Position numbers and translations under genes: made by a program. Below are positions 1-6,854 of a stretch of DNA of 15,719 bases, piece by piece; within the stretch, counting starts at the first letter, position 1, and each line of letters begins with the position of its first letter. Source of the stretch: an uncultured Erythrobacter sp. (GTDB taxonomy: Bacteria > Pseudomonadota > Alphaproteobacteria > Sphingomonadales > Sphingomonadaceae); contig CAMYIQ010000163.1 of the NCBI GenBank assembly GCA_947258465.1, positions 1 to 15,719 of the forward strand. The letters are read 5' to 3'. The notes below the pieces were generated by a model that was not told where the DNA came from, ran no database searches, and saw nothing but the letters and a program-made list of their open reading frames with translations.

Positions 1-61
1 AAAGGTCGTATCCCACAATCAGCTCGTCTTCAGCAACGAGCACGCGCAAAGGCTGCCCCAT
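1..61 (-). CDS. Response regulator receiver-domain protein (5' part only)
   Basis: The first 20 codons of a gene that runs off the left edge. They translate as MGQPLRVLVAEDELIVGYDL. The pattern of hydrophobic strand followed by Glu-Asp-Glu (residues 11-13) is the first beta strand and acidic metal-binding pocket of a CheY-like receiver domain, which is phosphorylated by a histidine kinase on an Asp further on. That Asp and any output domain lie outside the window, so the pathway cannot be told. The ATG is supported by a purine-rich Shine-Dalgarno (GAGGAG) about 8 bases upstream on the minus strand. The gene lies 64 bases after the helix-hairpin-helix gene on the same strand, with a possible terminator between them. 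Confidence 0.7.
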   Translation of the reverse strand, partial: MGQPLRVLVAEDELIVGYDL

Positions 62-95
62 CCTGGCTCTCCTCTTATGCCGACCCATCTAAGGG

Positions 96-118
96 AAAAC
101 CGTAATCCGGGATCGGTT
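96..118 (-). terminator. Possible intrinsic terminator after the HhH gene
   Basis: On the minus strand, AACCG-ATCC (118-110) can pair with GGAT (108-105) and CGGTT (102-98), with a two-base TA bulge and a very small loop (so the innermost pair probably opens). The stem runs into four Ts (99-96). It sits 8 bases after the stop codon of the HhH gene and before the response regulator. The T run is short, so it may be weak. Confidence 0.33.
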
Positions 119-125
119 CCGCGAG

Positions 126-602
126 TTATGACAATTTGCCGTAACGCTGGGCGAAACCGGCGTCGTCTCCTTGCGCGAGCAACTGCGCTTGGCCGACCCA
201 GTCGTCTCGGCGAATGCGTCCCTGAAAGCGGCCGAGCTGGCTGTCGATCCGGTCGATCTCGGCTTCGTCCCAGGCAGCGATCTGCGCAAAGGTGGCGACG
301 CCCAGATCGCGCAGGGTTGCTGCCAGCTTCGGCCCGAGGCCCTTGATTCGTGTCAGGTCATCGCCGCTTGCATCCGGCTGTATGGCGGCACCGACGGCGG
401 GTTGCATCGGTGTCGCGGCCGGTGCGCTGTCGATCAGCGCCTTGTTGCGTTTTGCGGGAGCGGCGCCTTCATCCAGCACATCGCGGCTCGTGCCTGTCAC
501 ACGCGTCTTGCGCGAGGCGTTGAAGACATACCAGGCAATGGCCACGCCGAGAACCAGTGCGGCGACGATAAGCGGCCAATAAATCTGGAGCAGTTCGCTC
601 AT
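126..602 (-). CDS. Membrane-anchored helix-hairpin-helix (H3TH) domain protein
   Basis: 158 residues. One N-terminal membrane span (about residues 8-27), a low-complexity Ala/Pro/Lys linker (about 30-78), then a compact helix-hairpin-helix domain (about 81-142) with the hallmark LTRIKGLGPKLAATL and an RDDWVGQAQLLA end. The same domain type is found alone or as a C-terminal tail on NuoE and some ribosomal proteins in alphaproteobacteria, and is described as a flap-endonuclease-like H3TH fold (COG3743 type). HhH folds usually bind nucleic acid backbone, but no catalytic residues are visible, so a nuclease role is not supported. The start is supported by AAGGA 7 bases upstream. Only 3 bases separate it from the 34-residue membrane gene upstream, so the two are almost certainly co-transcribed with the OmpA-like gene. 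The cytoplasmic placement of the HhH part is inferred. Confidence 0.85.
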   Translation of the reverse strand: MSELLQIYWPLIVAALVLGVAIAWYVFNASRKTRVTGTSRDVLDEGAAPAKRNKALIDSAPAATPMQPAVGAAIQPDASGDDLTRIKGLGPKLAATLRDLGVATFAQIAAWDEAEIDRIDSQLGRFQGRIRRDDWVGQAQLLAQGDDAGFAQRYGKLS

Positions 603-605
603 ACG

Positions 606-710
606 TTATTCCTTGTCTGTGTCGTGGCGGCCCCACAAGGCCCAGCCGATACCGATCCCCGCGATATAGGCGACAAGCATCAGCGCGGCGAGTTCGAACC
701 ATAGAGGCAT
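606..710 (-). CDS. 34-residue single-span membrane microprotein
   Basis: A tiny gene read from an internal ATG of a longer open frame. The product starts MPLWFELAALMLVAYIAGIG and ends GRHDTDKE: a hydrophobic span of about 21 residues (5-26) with a charged, probably cytoplasmic, tail. The ATG lies one base after the TGA of the OmpA-like gene, and the stop lies 3 bases before the start of the HhH gene, so it fills the space between two co-directional genes exactly. It lacks a strong own ribosome-binding site, which fits translational coupling to the gene before it. The function is not recognised. The longer frame to 905 is an overlap artefact, because it would lie on top of the well-supported OmpA domain. 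Conserved spacing in relatives would settle whether it is real. Confidence 0.62.
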   Translation of the reverse strand: MPLWFELAALMLVAYIAGIGIGWALWGRHDTDKE

Positions 711-711
711 G

Positions 712-1452
712 TCAGCGCGCCCCCGGCGTATCGACGGGTGTGGGGCGAAGCGGTTCGGTGCGGATGACCGAGAATTCGATGCGGCGGTTGGCCGGATCGG
801 TAGGCGCGAGTCCTTCGACCGGCTGGCTCGAACCGACGCCGCTCGCGCGCAAGCCGTCGCGCGGGATCCCCCGGCGCACCAGTGCTTCGCGTACGGCGCG
901 GGCACGCTCCATGCTCAGTGCGAGGTTGCCGGGTTCCGGACCCGATTGATCTGTATGGCCGGTGATCGCGATGATCGAGCCGAGGCAGGGGCGCAGCGCA
1001 TCGGCAACCTCGTTGAGCAGTATGCGGCTGGCGGGAAGAATAGCGCTGCTTGCTTCCTCGAACCGGATCGAACGGGTGCGTAGCAGGCCTTCGACGTCTT
1101 CCTGGCAATGCAGCGGTTGGTAGGCCGGCTCGTCGCTTTCGGCACGAGCGGTTCCGTCGCTCCAGACGATGCCGCCGACGCCTGGGACATTGTAGACCGC
1201 CCGCGCGACCCGGGCACGTGTCTTTTCGTCGAGCCGCTCGCCCCCGCTTAGCAACGGGTGGCGCGAAGGCCATCCCGCAGCGTTGGCAAACCGCGCGGTT
1301 ACGCCGCTGCCGCCTGCTTCGACGATCGCGGCGGCAGTGTCCTGTTCCAGTCGCTCGATGAAGCCGGGGGCCACGGGCTCGGCCAGCAGATAGGCGCTGG
1401 CCACGGTCAACGCGGCTCCGGCAAAAATGGCGAGCGAGGGGCGGATCGGCAT
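712..1452 (-). CDS. OmpA-family envelope protein with BON-like domain
   Basis: 246 residues. An uncleaved or weakly cleaved N-terminal hydrophobic segment (about 7-23) places the rest in the periplasm. Residues about 36-100 look like a BON domain (alternating strands with a GVGGIVW ending). Residues about 118-230 are an OmpA C-terminal peptidoglycan-binding domain, with ITGHTDQSG (163-171), the LSMERARAV helix, and NRRIEF (222-227). Asp168 and Arg224 fit the residues that hold diaminopimelate in this family. Cys116 and Cys156 could form a disulfide. There is no beta-barrel, so this is not a porin-type OmpA. It is followed after one base by the 34-residue membrane gene and then the HhH gene. 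A tether between inner membrane and cell wall is the likely role; the exact job is unknown. Confidence 0.87.
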   Translation of the reverse strand: MPIRPSLAIFAGAALTVASAYLLAEPVAPGFIERLEQDTAAAIVEAGGSGVTARFANAAGWPSRHPLLSGGERLDEKTRARVARAVYNVPGVGGIVWSDGTARAESDEPAYQPLHCQEDVEGLLRTRSIRFEEASSAILPASRILLNEVADALRPCLGSIIAITGHTDQSGPEPGNLALSMERARAVREALVRRGIPRDGLRASGVGSSQPVEGLAPTDPANRRIEFSVIRTEPLRPTPVDTPGAR

Positions 1453-1477
1453 GACCCGGGCTTTAGCCGTGTGTCGA

Positions 1478-1494
1478 CCCGCCTGCCAAGCGGG
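1478..1494 (-). terminator. Short GC hairpin after the VWA gene
   Basis: CCCGC (1478-1482) and GCGGG (1490-1494) form a 5-bp dyad with a 7-base loop directly after the stop of the VWA gene. No T run follows on the minus strand, so it may only pause or stabilise RNA. Confidence 0.2.
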
Positions 1495-3204
1495 CTATTC
1501 AAGCCCGTCCGCAGTCTGCACCAGCTGGATGAACTCCTGCCGCCAGAAATTGCTCTGCCTGCCGGCCAGCGCGGCGATTTGCGGATAGGAAAAATCCGCC
1601 AGCAAGGCATCGCCGCGCAGCTTCTGTCCGAATGCGGCGACCGCACTGGCGAAGGCGAAATCGCCGGTCGGTGCGCGAGTGGTGCGTAGCGCCGATGCGG
1701 GCAGCGTGTAGGTCAGCAGTGTGGACTTATCACCACCCGGCAACTTGTAGCGCAGCTTGATATAGGCCGCTTCGGCCGCCAGCTCGCTCGCGCGCCTGTC
1801 GGGCCTGTCCTCGTACCGGCGAGCCGGGATCCAGCCCTTGGCGCCGACCGGAACGATCTCGTAGATCGCGGTCACCTGATGGCCCGCGCCGATATCGCCC
1901 GCATCGACTGCGTCATTGTCGAAATCCTGTTCGCGCAGCACGCGGTTCTCGTAGCCGACCAGGCGGTACTGGCTGACAACCGCCGGGTTGAATTCGACCT
2001 GGATCTTCACGTCCTTGGCAATGGTGAAGAGCGTTGCGCCCATTTCGTCGCCGAGCACCTTGCGGGCTTCCAGCGCGCTGTCGATATAGGAATAGTTGCC
2101 GTTCCCGTTATTGGCGACCTGTTCCATCATCGCATCGTTCAGATTGCCGCGCCCGAAGCCGAGCACCGACAGGGTAACCCCGGTTTCGCGCTTTTTCTCG
2201 ATCAGTTCGACCAGCGATTCCCGATCGGAAGTGCCCACGTTGAAATCGCCATCGGTCGCCAGGATCACGCGGTTGACGCCGCCTTCGATCCGGCTGGCCT
2301 CCGCCACGCGATAGGCAAGTTCGATCCCCGCGCCGCCTGCGGTGGACCCGCCCGCGTTTAGCTGGTCGAGCGCATCCTTGATCTTGCGCTCGTCATTGGT
2401 CGGTTCGAGCACGAGGCCCGCCGCCCCGGCATAAACGACGATCGACACGCGGTCCTTGTCGGTCAACTGGTCCGCAAGCTGCCGCATCGCGGTCTTCACC
2501 AGCGGCAGCTTGTCGCGGCTCGACATCGACCCCGACACGTCGAGCAGGAAGACGAGGTTTGCCGGGGGACGCTCCTGCGCGGGCATTTCGTACCCCGCAA
2601 GCCCGATACGCACGAGCCGCGAGCTCGCGTTCCACGGCGTCACCGCGACATCGGTGTTGACGGTGAAAGGCTGGGCCACAGTGTCCGGCCGGTCGTAATC
2701 GTAGCGGAAGTAATTGATGAATTCCTCGGTCCGCACGGCTTCCTTGGGCGGCAATTGCCCTTCGGAAATGTACCGCCGCGCATTGGTGTAGGCCCCGGTG
2801 TCGACATCGACCGAGAAGGTGGAGACCGGTTCGTTGGCGACCACTTTTACCGAGGAGACCTCTTCGCCCTCATACTGGTCGCGGCTGGGCGGGGTGGGGA
2901 TGAAGACCGGCGGGAAATAGCGATAGCTGCTGTCGGCAGTTTCAGCCTGTTCGGGCGCTGCTGCAGCTTCCGCGCCAACGCGCGAGCCCGTTACGACAAC
3001 GGGGGTCGGCGTGGCGAGGCTATAGGCTGGCGGCGGAGGAGGAGGGGGTGGTGGAGGCGGTGGAGGCGGTGGAGGGACCCGTCCACTATCCGAGGTTTCC
3101 GCCTTCGAGCCGGTCAGGACTATTTCATCGCCTCCCTGCTGCGAGGCACACCCGACAAGCAATGCTGCAGCGGCGCAAGTGACAGTAAATGTGGCGAAAC
3201 GCAT
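1495..3204 (-). CDS. VWA (YfbK-type) domain lipoprotein with polyproline tract
   Basis: 569 residues. The signal peptide ends in a lipobox, LLVGC, with Cys19 as the lipidated residue. After a spacer come a 16-proline tract (44-59), an Ala-rich linker, and a YfbK-like N-terminal region (about 127-170, with FSVDVDTGAYTNARR). A von Willebrand factor A domain (about 214-390) follows, with an intact MIDAS motif DVSGSMS (Asp222, Ser224, Ser226) and ATDGDFN further on. The C-terminal region (about 395-560) resembles the DUF3520 part of YfbK proteins. VWA domains bind partner proteins through the metal. Two stretches, EIVLTGSK (27-34) and VVVTGSR (about 69-75), look like the TonB-box region of sphingomonad TonB-dependent receptors. 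The start is supported by GGAGGA about 7 bases upstream. It stands apart from both neighbours and probably has its own promoter. Confidence 0.9.
   Translation of the reverse strand: MRFATFTVTCAAAALLVGCASQQGGDEIVLTGSKAETSDSGRVPPPPPPPPPPPPPPPPAYSLATPTPVVVTGSRVGAEAAAAPEQAETADSSYRYFPPVFIPTPPSRDQYEGEEVSSVKVVANEPVSTFSVDVDTGAYTNARRYISEGQLPPKEAVRTEEFINYFRYDYDRPDTVAQPFTVNTDVAVTPWNASSRLVRIGLAGYEMPAQERPPANLVFLLDVSGSMSSRDKLPLVKTAMRQLADQLTDKDRVSIVVYAGAAGLVLEPTNDERKIKDALDQLNAGGSTAGGAGIELAYRVAEASRIEGGVNRVILATDGDFNVGTSDRESLVELIEKKRETGVTLSVLGFGRGNLNDAMMEQVANNGNGNYSYIDSALEARKVLGDEMGATLFTIAKDVKIQVEFNPAVVSQYRLVGYENRVLREQDFDNDAVDAGDIGAGHQVTAIYEIVPVGAKGWIPARRYEDRPDRRASELAAEAAYIKLRYKLPGGDKSTLLTYTLPASALRTTRAPTGDFAFASAVAAFGQKLRGDALLADFSYPQIAALAGRQSNFWRQEFIQLVQTADGLE
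3028..3075 (-). repeat. Polyproline-coding triplet repeat
   Basis: 48 bases of imperfect GGN triplets on the plus strand encode 16 consecutive prolines in the VWA lipoprotein. Part of it is a tandem 9-base unit (GGTGGAGGC). Such tracts can change length by slippage in whole codons, altering linker length without breaking the frame. They also stall ribosomes unless EF-P acts. Confidence 0.85.
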
Positions 3205-3293
3205 GGGCAGTCCTCCCCGATATTTCGATAATTCGGAATTACTTCACCGGGCGGTGAATGCCGACTGAACGCGCCGCACATGCGACGATCCGA
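3205..3293 (-). promoter_or_regulatory. Upstream region of the VWA gene with two palindromes
   Basis: 89 bases between the flippase stop and the VWA start, both on the minus strand. It holds TTCACCG/CGGTGAA (3243-3249 and 3252-3258, 2-base spacer) and AATTC/GAATT around one base (3230-3240). The area just upstream of the ribosome-binding site is AT-rich against a GC-rich background, as expected for a promoter. The first palindrome could be an operator or part of a terminator for the flippase transcript. I cannot place -35 and -10 boxes with confidence. Confidence 0.4.
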
Positions 3294-4796
3294 TCATTTC
3301 CGAGTCGGTTCGTCCTTGTCGAGATTACGCCGGAACAGCACCCGATCCTCCGGCCCGAAGCCCCGTGTCCAGATAATATAGCCATAGACGGCCAGGATCG
3401 CCGGAACACCGACGATCAGCTCAGCCCATTCGGGCAATCGGGTGGCCAGCCAGCCGACCAGCACTGCCGGAGGCACCGCCCAGACCAATGGCCAGCGGAA
3501 GGTGTTGATCGTGTGGCCGAGGAATTTCGAAAGCATGACAGCCTTCACCAGGCTGGCCGTCCCCAGCGCCAGCATCAGCGCAATCGCCGCTGCTGCTGCC
3601 TTGTAGGGTTCGCCGTAGCCGCCGCGTACCATCGCTTCGATCAGGACTACGGTCAGCACTGCCTGGAGCGCGATCGTGCCGATCGAGATCCACAGATTAC
3701 GCACCCGCGCGACATAGACGAGCACGGCTTCGGACACGACCGCCGTCGCCGCGACCACCTCTGCGATCAGCAGGAAGGCGAGCGCGCCGGTGCCGCCGAC
3801 GAACTCGGGCCCGACAAGGCCCATGACCGCTTCGCCCGGCACACCGAGCGCCAGCGCGATCCCCGCCTGCATTGCGACGATCCAGAAGCCGACCTGACAG
3901 ATCTGCTTGGCGATCGCTTCGTAGTTCTTGGTTTTCAGATTCTTGGTGATGACCGGGCCGAGGATCGGCTCGAAACTGGTCTTGAGCTTTTGCGGCAGGC
4001 TCGCAACCTGCTGGGCGATGTAATAGACGCCCACAGCGGCCGGCGCGGCAAACAGGCCGAGGATGAAGATATCGACGCGCCGTGTGCCCCATTCGATCGC
4101 ATCGGCCGTAGCCAGCGGCAAGGCGCGCACGGTCATCTTGCCCATATAGACCGGGTGCGGGCGCCATGCCTTGGGCGGGCCGTAGCTGCGGAAGAAGGAC
4201 CACAACCCGGTCGCCAGCCCGGCAAAGATCGAGGCGAGATAGGCCATAGCGAGTCCGGAATCGCTGATGCCGGGTATGAAGAAGAACGCCCCGGCCATGA
4301 TCGAGATGGTCCAGGGCTCGACCACCGCTCGCGCGCGCACCGTCGTTGCGATGTCGTAGCGATAGGCCTGCGCGGCAAGAACGATCTCGGTCAGCGCATA
4401 GCCGGGTATCGCAAGCACGATGAAACGGTCCAGTTCGGTGAATTCGCCGCTCGGAAATAGCGGAGCGGGGACGAACCAGAAAAACAGTGCTGCCAGCGAG
4501 GAGAATAACAGCGCGAGGAACATGCCATCATAGACGAGATTGGCGGGGTGGCTTCCTTCCCCATCGGAAAGGCGCTGAGCCAGGCCGCGCTTTTCGCCCA
4601 TCGCACAGACCAGTGCGACCAGCTCGACCACTACCAGTGCAGAGGCGAAACGCCCCAAAGCGTCGGGTCCGTAAAGCCGTCCCGCGATGAACAGGAACGG
4701 CAGGCGCGCGACGAGGCGCAGGATGAAGCCGAAGAAATTCTGCCGCCCGCCCTTAGCGAGGGCGGACAGGTCTTCGTCGGGTTTTTCCGCTGTCAC
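3294..4796 (-). CDS. Polysaccharide/lipopolysaccharide flippase-like membrane protein
   Basis: 500 residues from a GTG start. It has many hydrophobic segments along the whole length, about a dozen or more spans. The opening ALAKGGRQNFFGFILRLVAR and the glycine-spaced first span are typical of Wzx-like polysaccharide transporters in the MATE/MOP superfamily, which flip lipid-linked oligosaccharides across the inner membrane. The middle QQVASLPQKLKTSFEPILGP also fits this family. The length is normal. The GTG is chosen because it overlaps the gpsA stop by four bases (GTGA), a classic coupling arrangement, and because the frame upstream of it lies on top of gpsA. No ribosome-binding site of note precedes it. 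The substrate cannot be told from sequence, and no glycosyltransferases are nearby. Confidence 0.83.
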   Translation of the reverse strand: MTAEKPDEDLSALAKGGRQNFFGFILRLVARLPFLFIAGRLYGPDALGRFASALVVVELVALVCAMGEKRGLAQRLSDGEGSHPANLVYDGMFLALLFSSLAALFFWFVPAPLFPSGEFTELDRFIVLAIPGYALTEIVLAAQAYRYDIATTVRARAVVEPWTISIMAGAFFFIPGISDSGLAMAYLASIFAGLATGLWSFFRSYGPPKAWRPHPVYMGKMTVRALPLATADAIEWGTRRVDIFILGLFAAPAAVGVYYIAQQVASLPQKLKTSFEPILGPVITKNLKTKNYEAIAKQICQVGFWIVAMQAGIALALGVPGEAVMGLVGPEFVGGTGALAFLLIAEVVAATAVVSEAVLVYVARVRNLWISIGTIALQAVLTVVLIEAMVRGGYGEPYKAAAAAIALMLALGTASLVKAVMLSKFLGHTINTFRWPLVWAVPPAVLVGWLATRLPEWAELIVGVPAILAVYGYIIWTRGFGPEDRVLFRRNLDKDEPTRK

Positions 4797-5785
4797 TCGG
4801 CGCTGCCCTGTTCGGCACGCAGCGGGCGCGATAGGAGGCCGGACACGACTTCGCGCGGGGCATCGCCTTTGAGCAAGCCGTAAACCGCCGTAACGATCGG
4901 CATGGCGACAGCATGGCGCGCGGCCAGTTCGACCAGCACGGGCGCGGTATGCGCGCCTTCGGCCACGGTGCGGCGGTCGGCCATCAGCTCTTCGGCCTTC
5001 CGGCCCTCGCCCAGCGCCTTGCCGAGCGAGAAATTGCGGCTCGAAGTCGAGGAGCAGGTGAGTACGAGATCGCCGAGACCGCACAAGCCCGCCAGCGTCT
5101 CCGCTCGCGCGCCCAGCGCCTCGCCGAAGCGCAGCATTTCGGCATAGCCGCGCGCGATCAGCGCCGCGCGCGCATTCTGGCCGAGTCCGAGACCGTCGAC
5201 CACGCCGCAGGCGATGGCGAGTACGTTCTTGACCGACCCGCCGATCTCCGCACCGATCACGTCGTCCGAATAGTAGGGCCGGAAGGCTGGGCGGGCGATG
5301 ATCGGCGCGAGGCGCTCCCACTGCGCTTCGCCGTCCCCGCAGGCGAGCGTAACCGCGGTGGGCAGGCCAGCCGCAACCTCATGTGCGAAGGTCGGGCCGG
5401 AGAGCACTGCAATCGCGCTATCCGGTGCCGCAGACTTCGCGACATGGTTCATCGGTCGCCCGGTGCCGGCCTCGATCCCTTTCGAACACAGGACCAGGTC
5501 GCGCGGATGCGCGGGCATATCGGCCAGGACGCTGCCCATATGCTGCGCTGGCGTCACCACCAGCAGCGTGTCGAGTTGCGCCATAGCGGCGAGGTCGCCG
5601 GTCGCCCGAATCGTATCGGCGAGCGCGGCAGAGGGCAGGAAGAGCGAGTTGCTGCGCGCGGAATTGATCTCCTCGACCAGCTCCTTCTCGCGCGCCCAGA
5701 TCAGCACCTCGCGTCCGTCGCTGGCGAGCATTTGCGCGAGCGCCGTGCCCCAGGCGCCAGCTCCCAGAACGCCAACCGTACTCAT
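4793..5785 (-). CDS. gpsA: NAD(P)+-dependent glycerol-3-phosphate dehydrogenase
   Basis: 330 residues, standard length. It reduces dihydroxyacetone phosphate to sn-glycerol 3-phosphate in the cytosol, the backbone for phospholipids. The Rossmann nucleotide-binding motif is GAGAWG (8-13). Then come LCSKGIE (99-105), LSGPTFAHEV (128-137), and the substrate-domain motif IGGSVKN with the catalytic Lys186. NARAALIARG (204-213) and GLGDLVLTCSS (236-246) complete the family signature. The ATG shares an ATGA overlap with the tsaD stop, and the end overlaps the flippase start, so the three are translated as a coupled set. A GGGAG sequence about 8 bases upstream, inside tsaD, can serve as ribosome-binding site. 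The longer frame extending to 6082 lies over tsaD and is rejected. Confidence 0.97.
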   Translation of the reverse strand: MSTVGVLGAGAWGTALAQMLASDGREVLIWAREKELVEEINSARSNSLFLPSAALADTIRATGDLAAMAQLDTLLVVTPAQHMGSVLADMPAHPRDLVLCSKGIEAGTGRPMNHVAKSAAPDSAIAVLSGPTFAHEVAAGLPTAVTLACGDGEAQWERLAPIIARPAFRPYYSDDVIGAEIGGSVKNVLAIACGVVDGLGLGQNARAALIARGYAEMLRFGEALGARAETLAGLCGLGDLVLTCSSTSSRNFSLGKALGEGRKAEELMADRRTVAEGAHTAPVLVELAARHAVAMPIVTAVYGLLKGDAPREVVSGLLSRPLRAEQGSAE

Positions 5786-6810
5786 GCTTTCACTCCCGCT
5801 CCACGCACCGGTTCGGCCGCGGGATCGAGCGGCCAGCGCGGGCGCGCGGAAATATCGAGCGGATCGTTCTGGCCGAGCCGTTCGATCCCCGCCCAGGCAA
5901 TCATCGCCGCATTGTCGGTGCACAGTTTGGGTGGCGGCGCGGCGAAGCGCATGGCGTGGTCGGCGGCGAGCTGTTCGAGCGCAGTGCGCACGATGCCGTT
6001 GGCCGCTACGCCGCCCGCGACCACGAGCGTATCGACATCTTTCATGCTTGCGAGCGCGATGCGCAACCGGTCGGTCACGCAATCGACCGCCGCCTGCTGG
6101 AAACTCGCCGCAATATCGGCGACCGCGTACTTGCCACTTTCATGTGCCCGCAGGACCGCGCTCTTGAGCCCGGCGAAGGAGAAATGCGGTTCGCCTCTGC
6201 CAACCATCGGGCGGGGTAGGGGCACTGCAGCGGCGTCGCCTTCCAGCGCCTTGCGTTCGACCGCCGGGCCGCCGGGAAAACCGAGGCCGAGGATCTTGGC
6301 GGTCTTGTCGAACGCCTCGCCCAGCGCATCGTCGATGGTGGTGGCCAGGCGGCGGTATTGGCCGACGCCATCCACGCGCAGGATCTGGCAGTGCCCTCCC
6401 GAAACCAGCAGCAGGGCATAGGGGAAGGCGATGCTCTCGTCCGCAAGGCGCGGGCTCAGCGCATGGCCTTCGAGGTGGTTGATCGCGATCAGCGGTGTGT
6501 CGGTGGCCATCGCCAGCGCCTTTGCGCTCACCAATCCGACCATGACTCCACCGATCAAGCCCGGTCCGGCGGTGGCAGCAATCGCATCGCAATCGGTCAG
6601 AGCGATTCCCGCATCGGCCAGCACGCCTTCGATCATCGGGGCCAGCCGTTCGGCATGCGCACGGGCGGCGATCTCGGGCACGACGCCGCCGAAAGGCGCG
6701 TGCTCGGCGTCCTGCGAAGCGATGCGCTGCGCGACGATATGGCGCTGGCTATCGACCAGCGCGACCGCGGTTTCGTCGCAGGAGCTTTCGATGCCGAGAA
6801 CCAGTGCCAT
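5782..6810 (-). CDS. tsaD: tRNA N6-threonylcarbamoyladenosine synthase subunit TsaD
   Basis: 342 residues, full length. TsaD (formerly Gcp/YgjD) transfers the threonylcarbamoyl group from threonylcarbamoyl-AMP to A37 of ANN-decoding tRNAs, acting with TsaB and TsaE in the cytosol. It shows the ASKHA nucleotide-binding fold: LGIESSCDET (5-14), the metal ligands His112 and His116 in NHLEGH with Asp299 in CTDN, SGGH (137-140), GEAFDKTAKILGLGFPGG (164-181), and VAGGVAANG (264-272). The family motif HAPFGGVVPEIAARAH is intact (37-52). The ATG at 6810 has AAGGGGA about 6 bases upstream. It heads the tsaD-gpsA-flippase run and is divergent from hemC across 44 bases, an arrangement seen in many alphaproteobacteria. 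Confidence 0.98.
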   Translation of the reverse strand: MALVLGIESSCDETAVALVDSQRHIVAQRIASQDAEHAPFGGVVPEIAARAHAERLAPMIEGVLADAGIALTDCDAIAATAGPGLIGGVMVGLVSAKALAMATDTPLIAINHLEGHALSPRLADESIAFPYALLLVSGGHCQILRVDGVGQYRRLATTIDDALGEAFDKTAKILGLGFPGGPAVERKALEGDAAAVPLPRPMVGRGEPHFSFAGLKSAVLRAHESGKYAVADIAASFQQAAVDCVTDRLRIALASMKDVDTLVVAGGVAANGIVRTALEQLAADHAMRFAAPPPKLCTDNAAMIAWAGIERLGQNDPLDISARPRWPLDPAAEPVRGAGVKA

Positions 6811-6854
6811 CCCGCTTCCCCTTAGCGGAGTGGGTCGCTAGGGCAAGCCGACCT
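6811..6854. promoter_or_regulatory. Divergent tsaD/hemC intergenic region with dyad
   Basis: Only 44 bases separate the two start codons, so both promoters must lie here or reach into the genes. An imperfect dyad, CCTTAGCG (6820-6827) and CGCTAGGG (6836-6843), has seven Watson-Crick pairs and one G-T around an 8-base spacer. It could be an operator acting on both genes or a hairpin in the hemC leader. No promoter boxes are clear. Confidence 0.35.

Noticed and set aside
62..125. A general-stress (EcfG) promoter before the response regulator, from a GGAAC sequence on the minus strand
   Set aside because: The expected CGTT at about 16-17 bases is missing; CGGTT occurs at only 13 bases. The site is better explained as the arm of a terminator-like hairpin.
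126..602. A nuclease role for the HhH protein
   Set aside because: The HhH fold alone binds nucleic acid; no metal-binding acidic cluster or catalytic domain is visible.
711..905. N-terminal extension of the 34-residue membrane gene
   Set aside because: The upstream part lies inside the OmpA domain in another frame and has no membrane or domain character. The ATG at 710 fits the packed gene order.
3258..4460. A 400-codon plus-strand frame opposite the flippase
   Set aside because: Low-complexity, charged translation (many His, Asp, Arg, Gln), the mirror of a hydrophobic membrane protein on the other strand. No start signal or family likeness.
4797..5321. N-terminal extension of the flippase
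   Set aside because: Arg-rich antisense-like sequence over gpsA. The GTG at 4796 gives the normal family start.
5786..6082. N-terminal extension of gpsA
   Set aside because: The added residues are Arg-rich and lie over tsaD. The Rossmann strand begins right after the ATG at 5785.
4913..6421. A 502-codon open frame on the plus strand opposite gpsA and tsaD
   Set aside because: Its translation is Arg/Ala-rich without any domain and lies fully antisense to two well-recognised enzymes. Long antisense frames are common in GC-rich DNA.
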